Notes: generated from the letters alone by a model not told the origin. Counted from the stretch's first letter, positions 48,867 through 58,130 are shown. The stretch: 64,000 nucleotides of DNA from Paraconexibacter sp040581415 (GCF_040581415.1 NZ_CP114014.1:5084001-5148000); one strand, 5' to 3'. A program made the numbers and translations.

Positions 48867-50267
48867 TCAGCGGCCGAGCTGCTGATCGATGTTGTCGATG
48901 TTCGTCGTCGACTCGACCGTGCCGGGCAGGATGCGGATGGCCCGCGCGTTCGCGACCGCGGTCGTGTTGTACAGCAGGTTCACACGGCTCGGGCCGGGCA
49001 CGCCGTTGGCCTGCGGCGTCGCGGTCGGCACGCCGCCGATGACCGTGCCGTCGTCGGCGATGAGCTGGAACCCGGCCGCGACGACGGTGGTGGTGTCGAT
49101 CCGGCTGTCGAGCGTCACCACGACGTTCGCGCCGGAGTACGACGCCTGCACCGCGTCCGGCCCGGTGGTGAACCCGGTCGCCTTCGCGCCCGCGTTGCCG
49201 CCGATGGGCACGCCGCCGAGGCGCGAGGGCGTGTTGTCCGCCTGGGCGAGCACCGCGCCGTCGTCGGCCGCCGCGCTCACCAGGTACTCGGTGAACTGAT
49301 CGGCGAAGAACTGCGCCTGTACCTGCTTGCCGTTCCCGACGACCGACGCCGCGGAGGCGCTCGCGTTCGTGACGTCTGCGCTGTAGATGACGAACGCGTT
49401 CGGGTCGGGGTTCGAGACGGCCTTGTCGAAGGTGTACAGCACCGTGTCGGAGCTCGTGAGCTCGGCCGAGACGAGGAGCGGTGCCTGCGAGTCCTGGTTC
49501 TGGGTGCCCACCTGCACGGAGCGGACGGGACTCTCGAAGCCGTAGTCGACCTCGTCGGCCGCGTTCTCCGTCACGACCACCTGCTTGGCACCGGCGACCG
49601 GTGCGGTGTTGGGGAACTCGACCTCGGCGACGTTGTCGTCGACCGACGCGGTCACGCCGGTCGCGATCGAGCCGTCGGCTTTGGTGATGATGACCTCGGT
49701 CGGGTCGAACGTTCCGTCGTCGACCTCCTGGTCGAACGTCAGCGACAGGAAGTTCGAGCCGCCGCCGGTCGCGACCGCGCTGACGAGGTCGGGGCCGACC
49801 GTGTGCCCGCGCGTGCCCGACTCGCCCTCGGCGCCCGTGATCCGCACGCTGTCACCCAGGTTCGTCGCGCCGAGCGAGCCCTGCGTGTTGACGGCGTCGT
49901 CCGCGACCCGGCCGTACGTCGCCACGTCCGTGTCCGGGTTCCCGCCGGCGAACGTCACGCGGACGGAGCTGCCGGACACCGTCGCGTTCGCCCCGGGCGT
50001 CTCTGCGCTGCCCTCGCCCGCGTAGCCGCCGACGAAGAACTCCGCGCCGACGCAGCCGCCGGGGCAGCCGATCGTGCGGTCGTACGTGAACGTCACGGCC
50101 GTCGCGGACGGCGTCACGGACACGAGGTTCGGCCGGTCGGTCAGCGCGGGGACCTTGCCGCCGCCGAGGGCGGCATGGGCCGAGCCGGTGCCGACGAGCG
50201 AGCCGGCGGCGACGGCGACAATCGCGGTGCCGCGTAGCGCGGCGCGCCCGCGAGAACGATGAGACAT
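48867..50267 (-). CDS. Array protein P2: secreted four-module Ig-like protein (466 aa)
   Basis: Start ATG 50267 (MSHRSRGRAALRGT), signal cut after GSAHA. The Cys pair is in the form CPGGC (RTIGCPGGCVGAEF). The stretch FFVGGYAGEGSAETPGANATVSGSSVRVTF through DVATYGRVADDAVNTQ (cited in part) is nearly identical to P3 at DNA level, while modules 2-4 differ more, which suggests a local conversion tract. Module 2 carries GVTASVDDNVAEVEFPNTAPVAGAKQ, shared with P3. The ending is NIDNIDQQLGR. The -10 is unclear; the leader has CTCGGAGG near the start. Confidence 0.85.
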   Translation of the reverse strand: MSHRSRGRAALRGTAIVAVAAGSLVGTGSAHAALGGGKVPALTDRPNLVSVTPSATAVTFTYDRTIGCPGGCVGAEFFVGGYAGEGSAETPGANATVSGSSVRVTFAGGNPDTDVATYGRVADDAVNTQGSLGATNLGDSVRITGAEGESGTRGHTVGPDLVSAVATGGGSNFLSLTFDQEVDDGTFDPTEVIITKADGSIATGVTASVDDNVAEVEFPNTAPVAGAKQVVVTENAADEVDYGFESPVRSVQVGTQNQDSQAPLLVSAELTSSDTVLYTFDKAVSNPDPNAFVIYSADVTNASASAASVVGNGKQVQAQFFADQFTEYLVSAAADDGAVLAQADNTPSRLGGVPIGGNAGAKATGFTTGPDAVQASYSGANVVVTLDSRIDTTTVVAAGFQLIADDGTVIGGVPTATPQANGVPGPSRVNLLYNTTAVANARAIRILPGTVESTTNIDNIDQQLGR

Positions 50268-50377
50268 GTGGGGAAGGACCTCCGAGACGACAGCAGGAAG
50301 CGGCCCATCCTTGCGGGTCGAGGGTGAACGCGCCACCTATTTGCGTCATACGACACATCTCGAACCAGGACGACGAA

Positions 50378-50403
50378 CGGCACCGCAGGAGGTCGCGGCG
50401 CCG
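50378..50403 (-). terminator. Array terminator, unit P3
   Basis: CGGCACCGC, loop AGGAGGTC, GCGGCGCCG (one mismatch), 34 bp after the P3 stop. Confidence 0.65.
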
Positions 50404-50437
50404 CCCGGCCCAGCTTACAGCTGGAGCGCGTGGTCGA

Positions 50438-51844
50438 TCAGCGACCGAGCTGCTGATCGATGTTCTGGATCGCCGTGGTCCCGGTCACGGTGCCCGGCAG
50501 GAGCCGGAGCGCGCGGGCGTTGGCGACCGCCGTCGTGTTGTAGAGCAGGTTCACCCGGCTCGGCCCGGGGATGCCCTGCGCCTGCGGCGTCGCCGTCGGC
50601 ACGCCGCCGATGACGGTCCCGTCGTCGGCGAGCAGCTGGAAGCCGGCCGGGCTCAGCGCCGCGCCCGTGAGGATCCGGCTGTCGAGCGTCACGACGACGT
50701 TCGCGCCCGAGTACGTCGCCTGGACCGCGTCCGGACCGGTCGTGAAGCCCGTCGCCTTCGCGCCGGCGTTGCCGCCGATCGGCACGCCGCCGGGCGCCGA
50801 CGGCGTGGTGTCCGCCTGGGCCTGGACCGCGCCCGGGGCGGTGGTCGTGCTCACCAGGTACTCGGTGAACTGGTCCGCGGAGAACTGCGCCTGCACCTGC
50901 TTGCCATCACCGACGACCGAGGCGGACGACGCGGGCTCGTTGCGGACGTCCGCGCTGTAGATGCGGAAGCCGATCGGGTTCGGCGTGGTGACCGCCTTGT
51001 CGAACGTGTACAGCACGGTGTCGGCGCTCGTGATCTCGGCCGACTTCAGCAGCGGGGCCTGCGAGTCCTGGTTCTGGGTCCCGACCTGCACCGACCGGAC
51101 CGGGCTGAAGAAGCCGTAGTCGGGTTCCGTGGCGGTGTCCTGGGTCACAAAGACCTGCTTGGCGCCGGCCACGGGGGACGTGTTCGGGAACTCCACCTCG
51201 GCGACGTTGTCGTCGACCGACGCCGTGCCGGCCGTGCCGGCGACCGTGTCGCCGTTGGCCTTCGTGATGAAGACCTGGACCGGGTCGAACGTCGCCGGGT
51301 CGATGTCCTGGTCGAACGTCAGCGTGATGAAGTTCGAGCCGCCACCGGTCGCCACCGCGCTGACGAGGTCGGGGCCGACCGTGTGGCCGCGCGTGCCGCT
51401 CTCACCCTCGGCGCCGGTGAGCCGGACGCTGTCGCCCAGGTTCGTCGCGCCGAGCGACCCCTGAGTGTTGACGGCGTCGTCCGCGACCCGGCCGTATGTC
51501 GCTACGTCCGTGTCGGGGTTTCCGCCGGTGAACGTCACGCGGACGGAGCTGCCGGACACCGTCGCGTTCGCCCCGGGCGTCTCTGCGCTGCCCTCACCCG
51601 CGTAGCCGCCGACGAAGAACTCGGTGCCGTCACAGCCGCCGGGGCAGCCGATGGTCCGGTCGTAGGTGAACGTCACGGCCGTCGCGGACGGAGTGACAGA
51701 AACGAGGTTCGGCCGGTCGGTCAGGGCCGGGGCCTTGCCGCCGCCGAGCGCCGCGTTCGCGGTCGCTGCCGATCCGAGGGAGACGACGGCCACGGCGGAG
51801 ACCGCGGCGAGCTGGAGCGCGGTGCGCCCCGGGAAGCAATGCAT
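50438..51844 (-). CDS. Array protein P3: secreted four-module Ig-like protein (468 aa)
   Basis: Start ATG 51844. The N-terminus MHCFPGRTALQLAAV differs from the MSHR-type start of most copies and contains an extra Cys. Signal cut after ATANA. Cys pair CPGGC as in P2 and P7. Only 96 bp separate it from the P4 stop, and the P4 terminator ends 39 bp from its ATG, leaving little room for a promoter; no TAnnnT element was found there. It may depend on read-through or be weakly expressed. Module 3 has GFRIYSADVRNEPASSASVVGDGKQV. Confidence 0.83.
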   Translation of the reverse strand: MHCFPGRTALQLAAVSAVAVVSLGSAATANAALGGGKAPALTDRPNLVSVTPSATAVTFTYDRTIGCPGGCDGTEFFVGGYAGEGSAETPGANATVSGSSVRVTFTGGNPDTDVATYGRVADDAVNTQGSLGATNLGDSVRLTGAEGESGTRGHTVGPDLVSAVATGGGSNFITLTFDQDIDPATFDPVQVFITKANGDTVAGTAGTASVDDNVAEVEFPNTSPVAGAKQVFVTQDTATEPDYGFFSPVRSVQVGTQNQDSQAPLLKSAEITSADTVLYTFDKAVTTPNPIGFRIYSADVRNEPASSASVVGDGKQVQAQFSADQFTEYLVSTTTAPGAVQAQADTTPSAPGGVPIGGNAGAKATGFTTGPDAVQATYSGANVVVTLDSRILTGAALSPAGFQLLADDGTVIGGVPTATPQAQGIPGPSRVNLLYNTTAVANARALRLLPGTVTGTTAIQNIDQQLGR

Positions 51845-51882
51845 GGTGGTGAGACCTTCCGGGTGAGAGGAGCGGAGAACGA

Positions 51883-51915
51883 GCGACGGCGCCGCGGGAT
51901 CCGCGGCGCCGTCGC
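51883..51915 (-). terminator. Array terminator, unit P4
   Basis: GCGACGGCGCCGCGG, loop GAT, CCGCGGCGCCGTCGC: a perfect 15-bp stem 25 bp after the P4 stop. Confidence 0.85.
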
Positions 51916-51940
51916 CCTGCTGCGATGCGTGAGGCGTCGT

Positions 51941-53356
51941 TCAGCGGCCGAGCTGCTGGTCGACGTTCGGGAAGCCGGCCGACGAGAGCACAGAGCCGGG
52001 GAGGATCCGGAGCGCTCGCGCGTTGCCGACTGCGGTCGTGTTGTAGAGCAGGTTCACGCGGCTCGGGCCGGGGATCCCCTGGGCCTGAGGCGTCGCCGTC
52101 GGGACGCCGCCGATGTTGGTGCCGTCGTCGGCGAGCAGGTCGAATCCGTCTGCGACCAGGACGCCGGTGAACAGCCGGCTGTCGAGCGTCACGACGACGT
52201 TGGCCCCGGAGTAGTCGGCCTGCACGGCGTCCGGGCCTGTGGTGAACCCAGTGGCCTTGGCACCCGCGTTACCGCCGACGGGCACGCCACCGGTCGCCGA
52301 CGGCGTGCTGTCCGCCTGGGCCAGCACCGCGCCTGCGTCCGCGGACGCGCTGACCAAGTACTCGGTGAGCTGGTCGACCGGGAACTGCACCTGGACCTGC
52401 TTGCCGTCGCCGACGATCGTCGCTGAGCCGGCGCTGACCGGGACGGTGTCCGCGGTCCAGACGAAGAAGTCGGCCGGGTCGGGCGTCGTGACGGCCTTGT
52501 CGAAGGTGTAGAGGAACGTGTCCGCACCGGTGATCTCCGCCGACTTCAGCAGCGGGGCCTGCGAGTCCTGGTTCTGCGTGCCGACCTGCACCGAGCGGGT
52601 CGGGGTGCCGAACGGCCGGTCCACGGCCAGCGCGGCCCCGGGCACGACGTGGATCTGCTTCGCGCCTGCGACCGGCGTGCCGGCCGGGAACTCGACGTCC
52701 GCAGTGTTGTCGTCGATGGAGACCGTGCCGTCGATACCGGGGACGGTCGTGCCGTCGGCCTTCGTGAGGAAGACGTCGGTGCCGTCGAAGTCGGCGGCGT
52801 CGTCGTCGATCTCCTGGTCGAAGGTCAGCGTCACGAAGTTCGAGCCGCCGCCGGTCGCGACAGCGCTGACGAGGTCGGGACCGACGGTGTGGCCGCGCGT
52901 GCCGGATTCCCCCTCGGAGCCCGTGATGCGGACGCTGTCGCCGAGGTTCGTCGCTCCGAGCGAGCCCTGCGTGTTGACTGCGTTGTCGTCGACGCGGCCG
53001 TACGTGAAGGCGTCCGTGTCCGGGTTGCCGCCCGTGAAGGTCACGCGCACGGCGTTCCCGGAGACCGTGGCGTTGTCAGCCTCGATCTCGAGGCCGGGAA
53101 TCGTGGTGTACCCGCCGATCTGGAACTCGGCCGGGTCGCAGACGCCGCCCTGGCAGTTGATCGTCCGGTCGTAGGTGAACGTGACGGACGTCGCCGACGT
53201 CGTGACCGAGACCAGGTTGGGCCGGTCGGTGAGCGCTGGGACCTTGCCGCCGCCGAGGGCGGCCTGGGCCGTGCCGGCGGACGCGAGCGAGGCGAGGGCG
53301 GCGGCCGAGACCGCGGCCGTGCGGAGCGCAGTGCGCCCGCGAAGACGATGAGACAT
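51941..53356 (-). CDS. Array protein P4: secreted four-module Ig-like protein (471 aa)
   Basis: Reference copy for residue numbers: signal peptide 1-32 (AGTAQA); module 1 about 45-145, module 2 158-263, module 3 265-365, module 4 374-471. The only cysteines are Cys68 and Cys73 (INCQGGVCDPAEF), likely a disulfide-closed loop. The linker GTQNQDSQAP (259-268) is almost invariant in the array. The variable loop after the Cys loop reads TTIPGLEIEADNATVSG, close to P6. Start ATG 53356; an upstream in-frame ATG is ignored because it would put 32 residues before the signal peptide. Confidence 0.87.
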   Translation of the reverse strand: MSHRLRGRTALRTAAVSAAALASLASAGTAQAALGGGKVPALTDRPNLVSVTTSATSVTFTYDRTINCQGGVCDPAEFQIGGYTTIPGLEIEADNATVSGNAVRVTFTGGNPDTDAFTYGRVDDNAVNTQGSLGATNLGDSVRITGSEGESGTRGHTVGPDLVSAVATGGGSNFVTLTFDQEIDDDAADFDGTDVFLTKADGTTVPGIDGTVSIDDNTADVEFPAGTPVAGAKQIHVVPGAALAVDRPFGTPTRSVQVGTQNQDSQAPLLKSAEITGADTFLYTFDKAVTTPDPADFFVWTADTVPVSAGSATIVGDGKQVQVQFPVDQLTEYLVSASADAGAVLAQADSTPSATGGVPVGGNAGAKATGFTTGPDAVQADYSGANVVVTLDSRLFTGVLVADGFDLLADDGTNIGGVPTATPQAQGIPGPSRVNLLYNTTAVGNARALRILPGSVLSSAGFPNVDQQLGR

Positions 53357-53397
53357 GTGGTGGAGGAACCCCCGAGACGGTGACTGAACGCCCCGGA

Positions 53398-53403
53398 ACC
53401 TAC
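53398..53403 (-). promoter_or_regulatory. -10 of array unit P4
   Basis: TAGGTT, 41 nt before the P4 ATG. Confidence 0.45.
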
Positions 53404-53453
53404 TCTCGGCAGCGCGGGCCCGCACTCCGAACCCGTCCACCCTGTGCGACACG

Positions 53454-53482
53454 GAACGGGCCGCGCAAAGCGCGACCCGTTC
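53454..53482 (-). terminator. Array terminator, unit P5 (different sequence)
   Basis: GAACGGGCCGCGC and GCGCGACCCGTTC pair around AAA with small mismatches. Same place as in other units (29 bp after the P5 stop) but unrelated stem and loop sequence. Confidence 0.6.
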
Positions 53483-53510
53483 AACTGCTTAGCGGTCTAT
53501 CAGGAGTCGG

Positions 53511-54926
53511 TCAGCGACCGAGCTGCTGGTCGACGTTCGGGCCGCCGGCCGTCGAGATGACCGTCGCGGGCTGCAGCCGGAGTGCCCGGGCGTTGCCCAC
53601 GGCGGTCGTGTTGTACAGCAGGTTCACGCGGCTCGGACCGGGCACGCCCTGCGCCTGCGGCGTCGCGGTCGGCGTCCCGCCGATGACCGTGCCGTCGTCG
53701 GCGAGCAGCTGGAAGCCGGCCGGCGTCACCAGACCGGGAACGATCCGGCCGTCGAGCGTCACGGCGACGTTCGCGCCGGAGTACGTCGTCTGGACCGCCT
53801 CGGGCCCGGTCGTGTAGCCCGTCGCCTTGGCGCCGGCGTTGCCGCCGGTCGGGACACCGCTGGCCGTCGACGGCGTACCGTCCGCCTGTGCGAGCACCGC
53901 GCCGGGAGCGACGGACGCACCCACGAGGTACTCCGTGATCTGGTCGGTCGGGAACTGCACCTGGACCTGCTTGCCGTCACCGACCACGGTGGCCGTCGAC
54001 CCGGGGATGGGGACGGCGATCGGGAACGGAAGGTCGACGGCGAAGCTACCGGCAGCCGGGTTCGTGACGGCCTTGTCGAACGTGAACAGGATCGCGTCCG
54101 CGCCCGTCAGCTCGGCCGAAACCAGCATCGGCGCCTGTGAATCCTGGTTCTGCGTCCCGACCCTCACCGACCGCAGCGTGTTCGGGAAGGCGAGGTCCAC
54201 CGACTGCGCCGCGGCGGCAGCGATGGCGACCTGCTTGGCACCGGCCACCGGGACGCCCGCCGCGAACTCCACGTCCGCGACGTTGTCGTCGACCGACGCC
54301 GTCCCTGCGAGACCGGACACGACCGAGCCGTCCGCCCGGGTGATCGACACCGCGGTCGGATCGAACGTCGCGTCGTCGATCTCCTGGTCGAACGTCAGCG
54401 TGATGAAGTTCGAACCGCCACCCGTCGCGACGGCGCTGATGAGGTCGGGGCCGTTCGTGTGGCCGCGCGTGCCGCTCTCATCCTCGGAGCCGGTGATGCG
54501 GACGCTGTCGCCGAGGTTCGTCGCGCCGAGGGTGCCTTGCGTGTTGACCGCGTCGTTGTCGACCCGACCGTACGTGAAGGCGTCGGTGTCGGGGTTTCCG
54601 CCGAGGAACGTCGCCCGGACCGAGCTGCCCGAGACCGTGACGGCGTTCGCGACCAGCTCGATCGGCGCGAGGAAGCTGCCGTAGGTCCCGATCTGGAACT
54701 CGGCCGGGTTGCAGGTCCCGCCCTCGCAGTTGATCGTCCGGTCGTAGTTGAACGAGACCGACGTCCCGGTGGTGGTCACCGAGACGAGGTTGGGCCGGTC
54801 CGTGAGCGCCGGGATCTTGCCCCCGCCCATAGCGGCCTGCGCGGATCCCGCACCGAGCCCCGACGCGATGACCGCGGCCGAGACCGCGCTGACGTGAAGC
54901 GCGGTGCGCCCCAAAAGACGTGACAT
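53511..54926 (-). CDS. Array protein P5: secreted four-module Ig-like protein (471 aa)
   Basis: Start ATG 54926 (MSRLLGRTALHV). The mature end is AMGGGK, not ALGGGK. Cys pair CEGGTC. Several otherwise constant positions differ: SEDESGTRGHTNGPDLISAV, LDGRI in place of LDSRI, and RATFLGG in module 1. Module 3 carries the unusual hydrophobic loop FAVDLPFPIAVPIPGSTATVVG. These changes make it, with P1, one of the less homogenised copies. Ending GGPNVDQQLGR. Confidence 0.85.
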   Translation of the reverse strand: MSRLLGRTALHVSAVSAAVIASGLGAGSAQAAMGGGKIPALTDRPNLVSVTTTGTSVSFNYDRTINCEGGTCNPAEFQIGTYGSFLAPIELVANAVTVSGSSVRATFLGGNPDTDAFTYGRVDNDAVNTQGTLGATNLGDSVRITGSEDESGTRGHTNGPDLISAVATGGGSNFITLTFDQEIDDATFDPTAVSITRADGSVVSGLAGTASVDDNVADVEFAAGVPVAGAKQVAIAAAAAQSVDLAFPNTLRSVRVGTQNQDSQAPMLVSAELTGADAILFTFDKAVTNPAAGSFAVDLPFPIAVPIPGSTATVVGDGKQVQVQFPTDQITEYLVGASVAPGAVLAQADGTPSTASGVPTGGNAGAKATGYTTGPEAVQTTYSGANVAVTLDGRIVPGLVTPAGFQLLADDGTVIGGTPTATPQAQGVPGPSRVNLLYNTTAVGNARALRLQPATVISTAGGPNVDQQLGR

Positions 54927-54961
54927 GACTACCAACCCCCCGGCCGAAGTACGATGGGCGC

Positions 54962-54967
54962 AATCTA
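54962..54967 (-). promoter_or_regulatory. -10 of array unit P5
   Basis: TAGATT, 35 nt before the P5 ATG. Confidence 0.45.
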
Positions 54968-55063
54968 CCGGCTGCCAGCCGAGCGCGCCAGCTTGCACGT
55001 CGACTTTCGATGTATCAGCCCGAACGACTAACGGCCCAGTTGCGGGTGCTTCAGCCGATGGGA

Positions 55064-56467
55064 TCAGCGACCGAGCTGCTGATCGACGTTCACGATCGTG
55101 CCGATCGACCGCACGGCGCCGGGCAGCAGCCGGATCGCCCGGGCATTTGCCACTGCGGTCGTGTTGTAGAGCAGGTTGACCCGGCTCGGACCGGGCACAC
55201 CCTGCGCCTGCGGTGTCGCCGTCGGCGTCCCGCCGATGACCGTCCCGTCATCGGCGAGCAGCTGGAAGCTCGCCGCGGTCACCGGGAGGCCGATGCGACT
55301 GTCCAGCGTCACGACGACGTTCGCGCCGGAGTAGTCGGCCTGCACCGCATCAGGTGCGGTCGTGAACCCGGTTGCCTTCGCCCCGGCGTTTCCGCCCAGC
55401 GGCGCCCCGCCCGCGGCCCCGGGCGTGTTGTCGGCCTGGGCACGGACGGCGCCGAGGTTCACCGCGGCGCTGACGAGGTACTCGGCAAACCGGTCCACCA
55501 GGAACTGCACCTGGACCTGCTTGCCGTCGCCGACGATGGTCGCCGAGGTCGCGATGACCGGCGACGTGTCAGCGACGTACACGGCGAAGTCGCTGGGGCT
55601 CGGCGACACGACGGCCTTGTCGAACGTGTACAGGACGGTGTCGGCGCCGACGAGCTCCGCGGACCTCAGGAGGGGCGCCTGCGAGTCCTGGTTCTGCGTG
55701 CCGACCTGCACCGAGCGAACCGGGTTTCCGGCCGGGATGTCGATCGCGCGCGCCGCGCCGTTGACGACCGCCACCTGCTTCGCGCCTGCCACCGGCGTGC
55801 CCGCCGGGAACTCGACATCGGCCGTGACCCCGTCGATCGAGACCGTCGAGTCGATCCCGGGGACCGCTGTCCCGTCGGCCTTGGTCAACCTGACCTGAGC
55901 CCCATTGAACCTCGCGGGGTCGTCGTCGATGTCCTGGTCGAACGTCAGCGTGATGAAGTTCGAGCCGCCGCCGGTGGCGACGGCGCTCACAAGGTCGGGA
56001 CCGACGGTGTGACCGCGCGTGCCGGACTCGCCTGTGGCGCCGGTGATCTTCACGCTGTCACCGATGTTCGTCGCGCCGAGCGAACCCTGGGTGCTCACCG
56101 CGTCGCTGTCGACGCGCCCGTAGGTCATCGCGTCCGTGTCCGGGTTGCCGCCGGCGAACGTCACCCGGACAGCGTTGCCCGAGACGGTAGCCCCGGCCCC
56201 CGTGATCTCGAGGCCCGGGAAGGCGGAATAGCCGCCGAGGTGAAACTCGGTCGCAGCGCACGTCCCGCCCTCGCAGTTGATCGTGCGGTCGTAGGTGAAC
56301 GTGACCGCCGTGGCAGACGGGCTCACCGAGACGAGGTTCGGCCGGTCGGTCAGGGCCGGCACCTTGCCGCCACCGAGGGCGGCCTGGGCCGTGCCGGCCG
56401 ACGTGAGCGACATGACGGCGACCGACACAGCTACGAGCGCAGCGCGCCCCTTTGGACGATCGGGCAT
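55064..56467 (-). CDS. Array protein P6: secreted four-module Ig-like protein (467 aa)
   Basis: Start ATG 56467 (MPDRPKGRAALVAV), shorter signal peptide ending SAGTAQA. Cys pair CEGGTC as in P5. Module 1 loop SAFPGLEITGAGATVSG resembles P4. Module 2 has DDDPARFNGAQVRLTKADGTAVPGID. Module 3 uses FLVDRFAEYLVSAAVN where others have F..DQ.TEYLVSA. It is the only unit without an obvious terminator hairpin: the 137 bp to P5 show none. Confidence 0.86.
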   Translation of the reverse strand: MPDRPKGRAALVAVSVAVMSLTSAGTAQAALGGGKVPALTDRPNLVSVSPSATAVTFTYDRTINCEGGTCAATEFHLGGYSAFPGLEITGAGATVSGNAVRVTFAGGNPDTDAMTYGRVDSDAVSTQGSLGATNIGDSVKITGATGESGTRGHTVGPDLVSAVATGGGSNFITLTFDQDIDDDPARFNGAQVRLTKADGTAVPGIDSTVSIDGVTADVEFPAGTPVAGAKQVAVVNGAARAIDIPAGNPVRSVQVGTQNQDSQAPLLRSAELVGADTVLYTFDKAVVSPSPSDFAVYVADTSPVIATSATIVGDGKQVQVQFLVDRFAEYLVSAAVNLGAVRAQADNTPGAAGGAPLGGNAGAKATGFTTAPDAVQADYSGANVVVTLDSRIGLPVTAASFQLLADDGTVIGGTPTATPQAQGVPGPSRVNLLYNTTAVANARAIRLLPGAVRSIGTIVNVDQQLGR

Positions 56468-56503
56468 GTGCGGTTCTCCTCCGAGGGCGGACTGGGCTGC
56501 GCA

Positions 56504-56509
56504 AACCTA
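56504..56509 (-). promoter_or_regulatory. -10 of array unit P6
   Basis: TAGGTT, 36 nt before the P6 ATG. Confidence 0.45.
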
Positions 56510-56564
56510 GTGCCGGGAACGCTTCCGCGCGATCGCTTTGTGACGAACGACCCAGAACGACCGG

Positions 56565-56590
56565 CGGCGCCGCAGGACTTCGCGGCGCCG
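56565..56590 (-). terminator. Array terminator, unit P7
   Basis: CGGCGCCGC, loop AGGACTTC, GCGGCGCCG; 35 bp after the P7 stop. Loop identical to units P8-P10. Confidence 0.8.
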
Positions 56591-56625
56591 TCGGTCCGGC
56601 TTCGGATGTCGCCGTCAGGCGTCGA

Positions 56626-58041
56626 TCAGCGACCCAACTGCTGATCGATGTTGTCCTTGCCCGGGAACAGCGACTCAACGGCCCCGTTGAGGAGGCGGAT
56701 CCCCCGGGCGTTGGCCACGGCGGTCGTGTTGTACAGCAGGTTGATCCGGCTCGGACCGGGGACGCCCTGCGCCTGCGGCGTCGCCGTCGGCGTCCCGCCG
56801 ATGATCGTGCCGTCGTCGGCGAGCAGCTGGAAGTTCGCCGGCGTGATGAACACGGGGTTGACATCGATACGGCTGTCGAGCGTCACCACGACGTTCGCGC
56901 CCGAGTAGGTCGCCTGGACCGCGTCGGGGGCGTCCGTGAACCCGGTCGCCTTCGCACCGGCGTTGCCGCCGATCGGGACACCGGCGAGCACGCTCGGCGT
57001 GTTGTCCGCTTGCGCGGTGGCGGCGCCCGCGTTCACGTGCGCGCTGACCAGGTACTCGGTGTACTGATCGAAGTCGAACTGCACCTGGACCTGCTTGCCG
57101 TCGCCGACCACGGTCGCCGACAGGCCGGCGACCCTCGTCGTGTCCGAGACCACGGCGAAGAACTGCCCGGGGGTGGCTGCGCCGATCGCCTTGTCGAAGG
57201 TGTAGAGGACGGTGTCCGCGCCGGCGAGCTCGGCCGACTTCAGGATCGGGGCCTGCGAGTCCTGGTTCTGCGTGCCGACCTGCACCGAAAGGGTCGGGCT
57301 CGGCGTCCCGAAGTCGTCCGACTCCGCCGTGCCGGTCGAGACCGTCACGAGCTTCGCGCCGGTGACCGGATCGGTGTTCAGGAACTCGACGTCGGCCGTG
57401 TTGTCGTCGATCGACACCGTCGCGTCGATGCCGCCGACCTGCGTGCCGTCGGCCTTCGTGATGAGGACCTGCGTGCCGTCGAAGTCGTTCGGGTCATCGG
57501 AGATGTCCTGGTCGAACGTCAGCGTGATGAAGTTCGAGCCGCCGCCGGTCGCGACCGCGCTCACGAGGTCCGGACCCGTGGTGTGACCCCGCGTGCCCGA
57601 CTCGCCCTCGGCGCCCGTGACCCGGACGCTGTCGCTCAGGTTCGTCGCGCCGAGCGACCCCTGCGTGTTGACCGCGTTGTCCTCGACCAGGCCGAACGTC
57701 AGCTGATCGGTGTCCGGGTTGCCGCCGGCGAACACCACGCGGACCGAGTTGCCCGACACCGTCGCGCTCTGACCCTGGACCGTGTCGTCGACGTCGTAGC
57801 CGCCGACGTTGAACTCGGTGGCGTCGCAGCCGCCCGGGCAGCCGATGGTGCGGTCGTAGGTGAACGTGATCGCCGTCGCCGACGGCGTCACCGAGACGAG
57901 GTTCGGGCGATCGGTCAGGGCGGGCACCTTGCCGCCGCCGAGCGCGGCCTGCGCCGAGCCGGCGGTCGCCAGCGAGGCGAGGGCGACGACCGAGACCGCC
58001 GCACTTCGGAGCGCTGTGCGCCCCTGGAAACCATGAGACAT
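56626..58041 (-). CDS. Array protein P7: secreted four-module Ig-like protein (471 aa)
   Basis: Start ATG 58041 (MSHGFQGRTALRSAAV), signal cut after GSAQA. Cys pair CPGGC (as P2 and P3). Module 1 loop is short and acidic (YDVDDTVQGQSATVSG), then NPDTDQLTFGLVEDNAVNTQ. Module 2 ends DVEFLNTDPVTGAKLVTVSTGTAE. Module 3 loop is GQFFAVVSDTTRVAGLSATVVG. Ending GKDNIDQQLGR. Confidence 0.87.
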   Translation of the reverse strand: MSHGFQGRTALRSAAVSVVALASLATAGSAQAALGGGKVPALTDRPNLVSVTPSATAITFTYDRTIGCPGGCDATEFNVGGYDVDDTVQGQSATVSGNSVRVVFAGGNPDTDQLTFGLVEDNAVNTQGSLGATNLSDSVRVTGAEGESGTRGHTTGPDLVSAVATGGGSNFITLTFDQDISDDPNDFDGTQVLITKADGTQVGGIDATVSIDDNTADVEFLNTDPVTGAKLVTVSTGTAESDDFGTPSPTLSVQVGTQNQDSQAPILKSAELAGADTVLYTFDKAIGAATPGQFFAVVSDTTRVAGLSATVVGDGKQVQVQFDFDQYTEYLVSAHVNAGAATAQADNTPSVLAGVPIGGNAGAKATGFTDAPDAVQATYSGANVVVTLDSRIDVNPVFITPANFQLLADDGTIIGGTPTATPQAQGVPGPSRINLLYNTTAVANARGIRLLNGAVESLFPGKDNIDQQLGR

Positions 58042-58081
58042 GAAGGGAGAAGTCCTTTGAGACGTGGATTAATCACCGCGA

Positions 58082-58087
58082 ACCCTA
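58082..58087 (-). promoter_or_regulatory. -10 of array unit P7
   Basis: TAGGGT within CCGGTAGGGTTC, 40 nt before the P7 ATG. Confidence 0.5.
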
Positions 58088-58130
58088 CCGGCCGCTCGGC
58101 AGATCCACCGTCCCCTGCTCTGGAAAGCAC

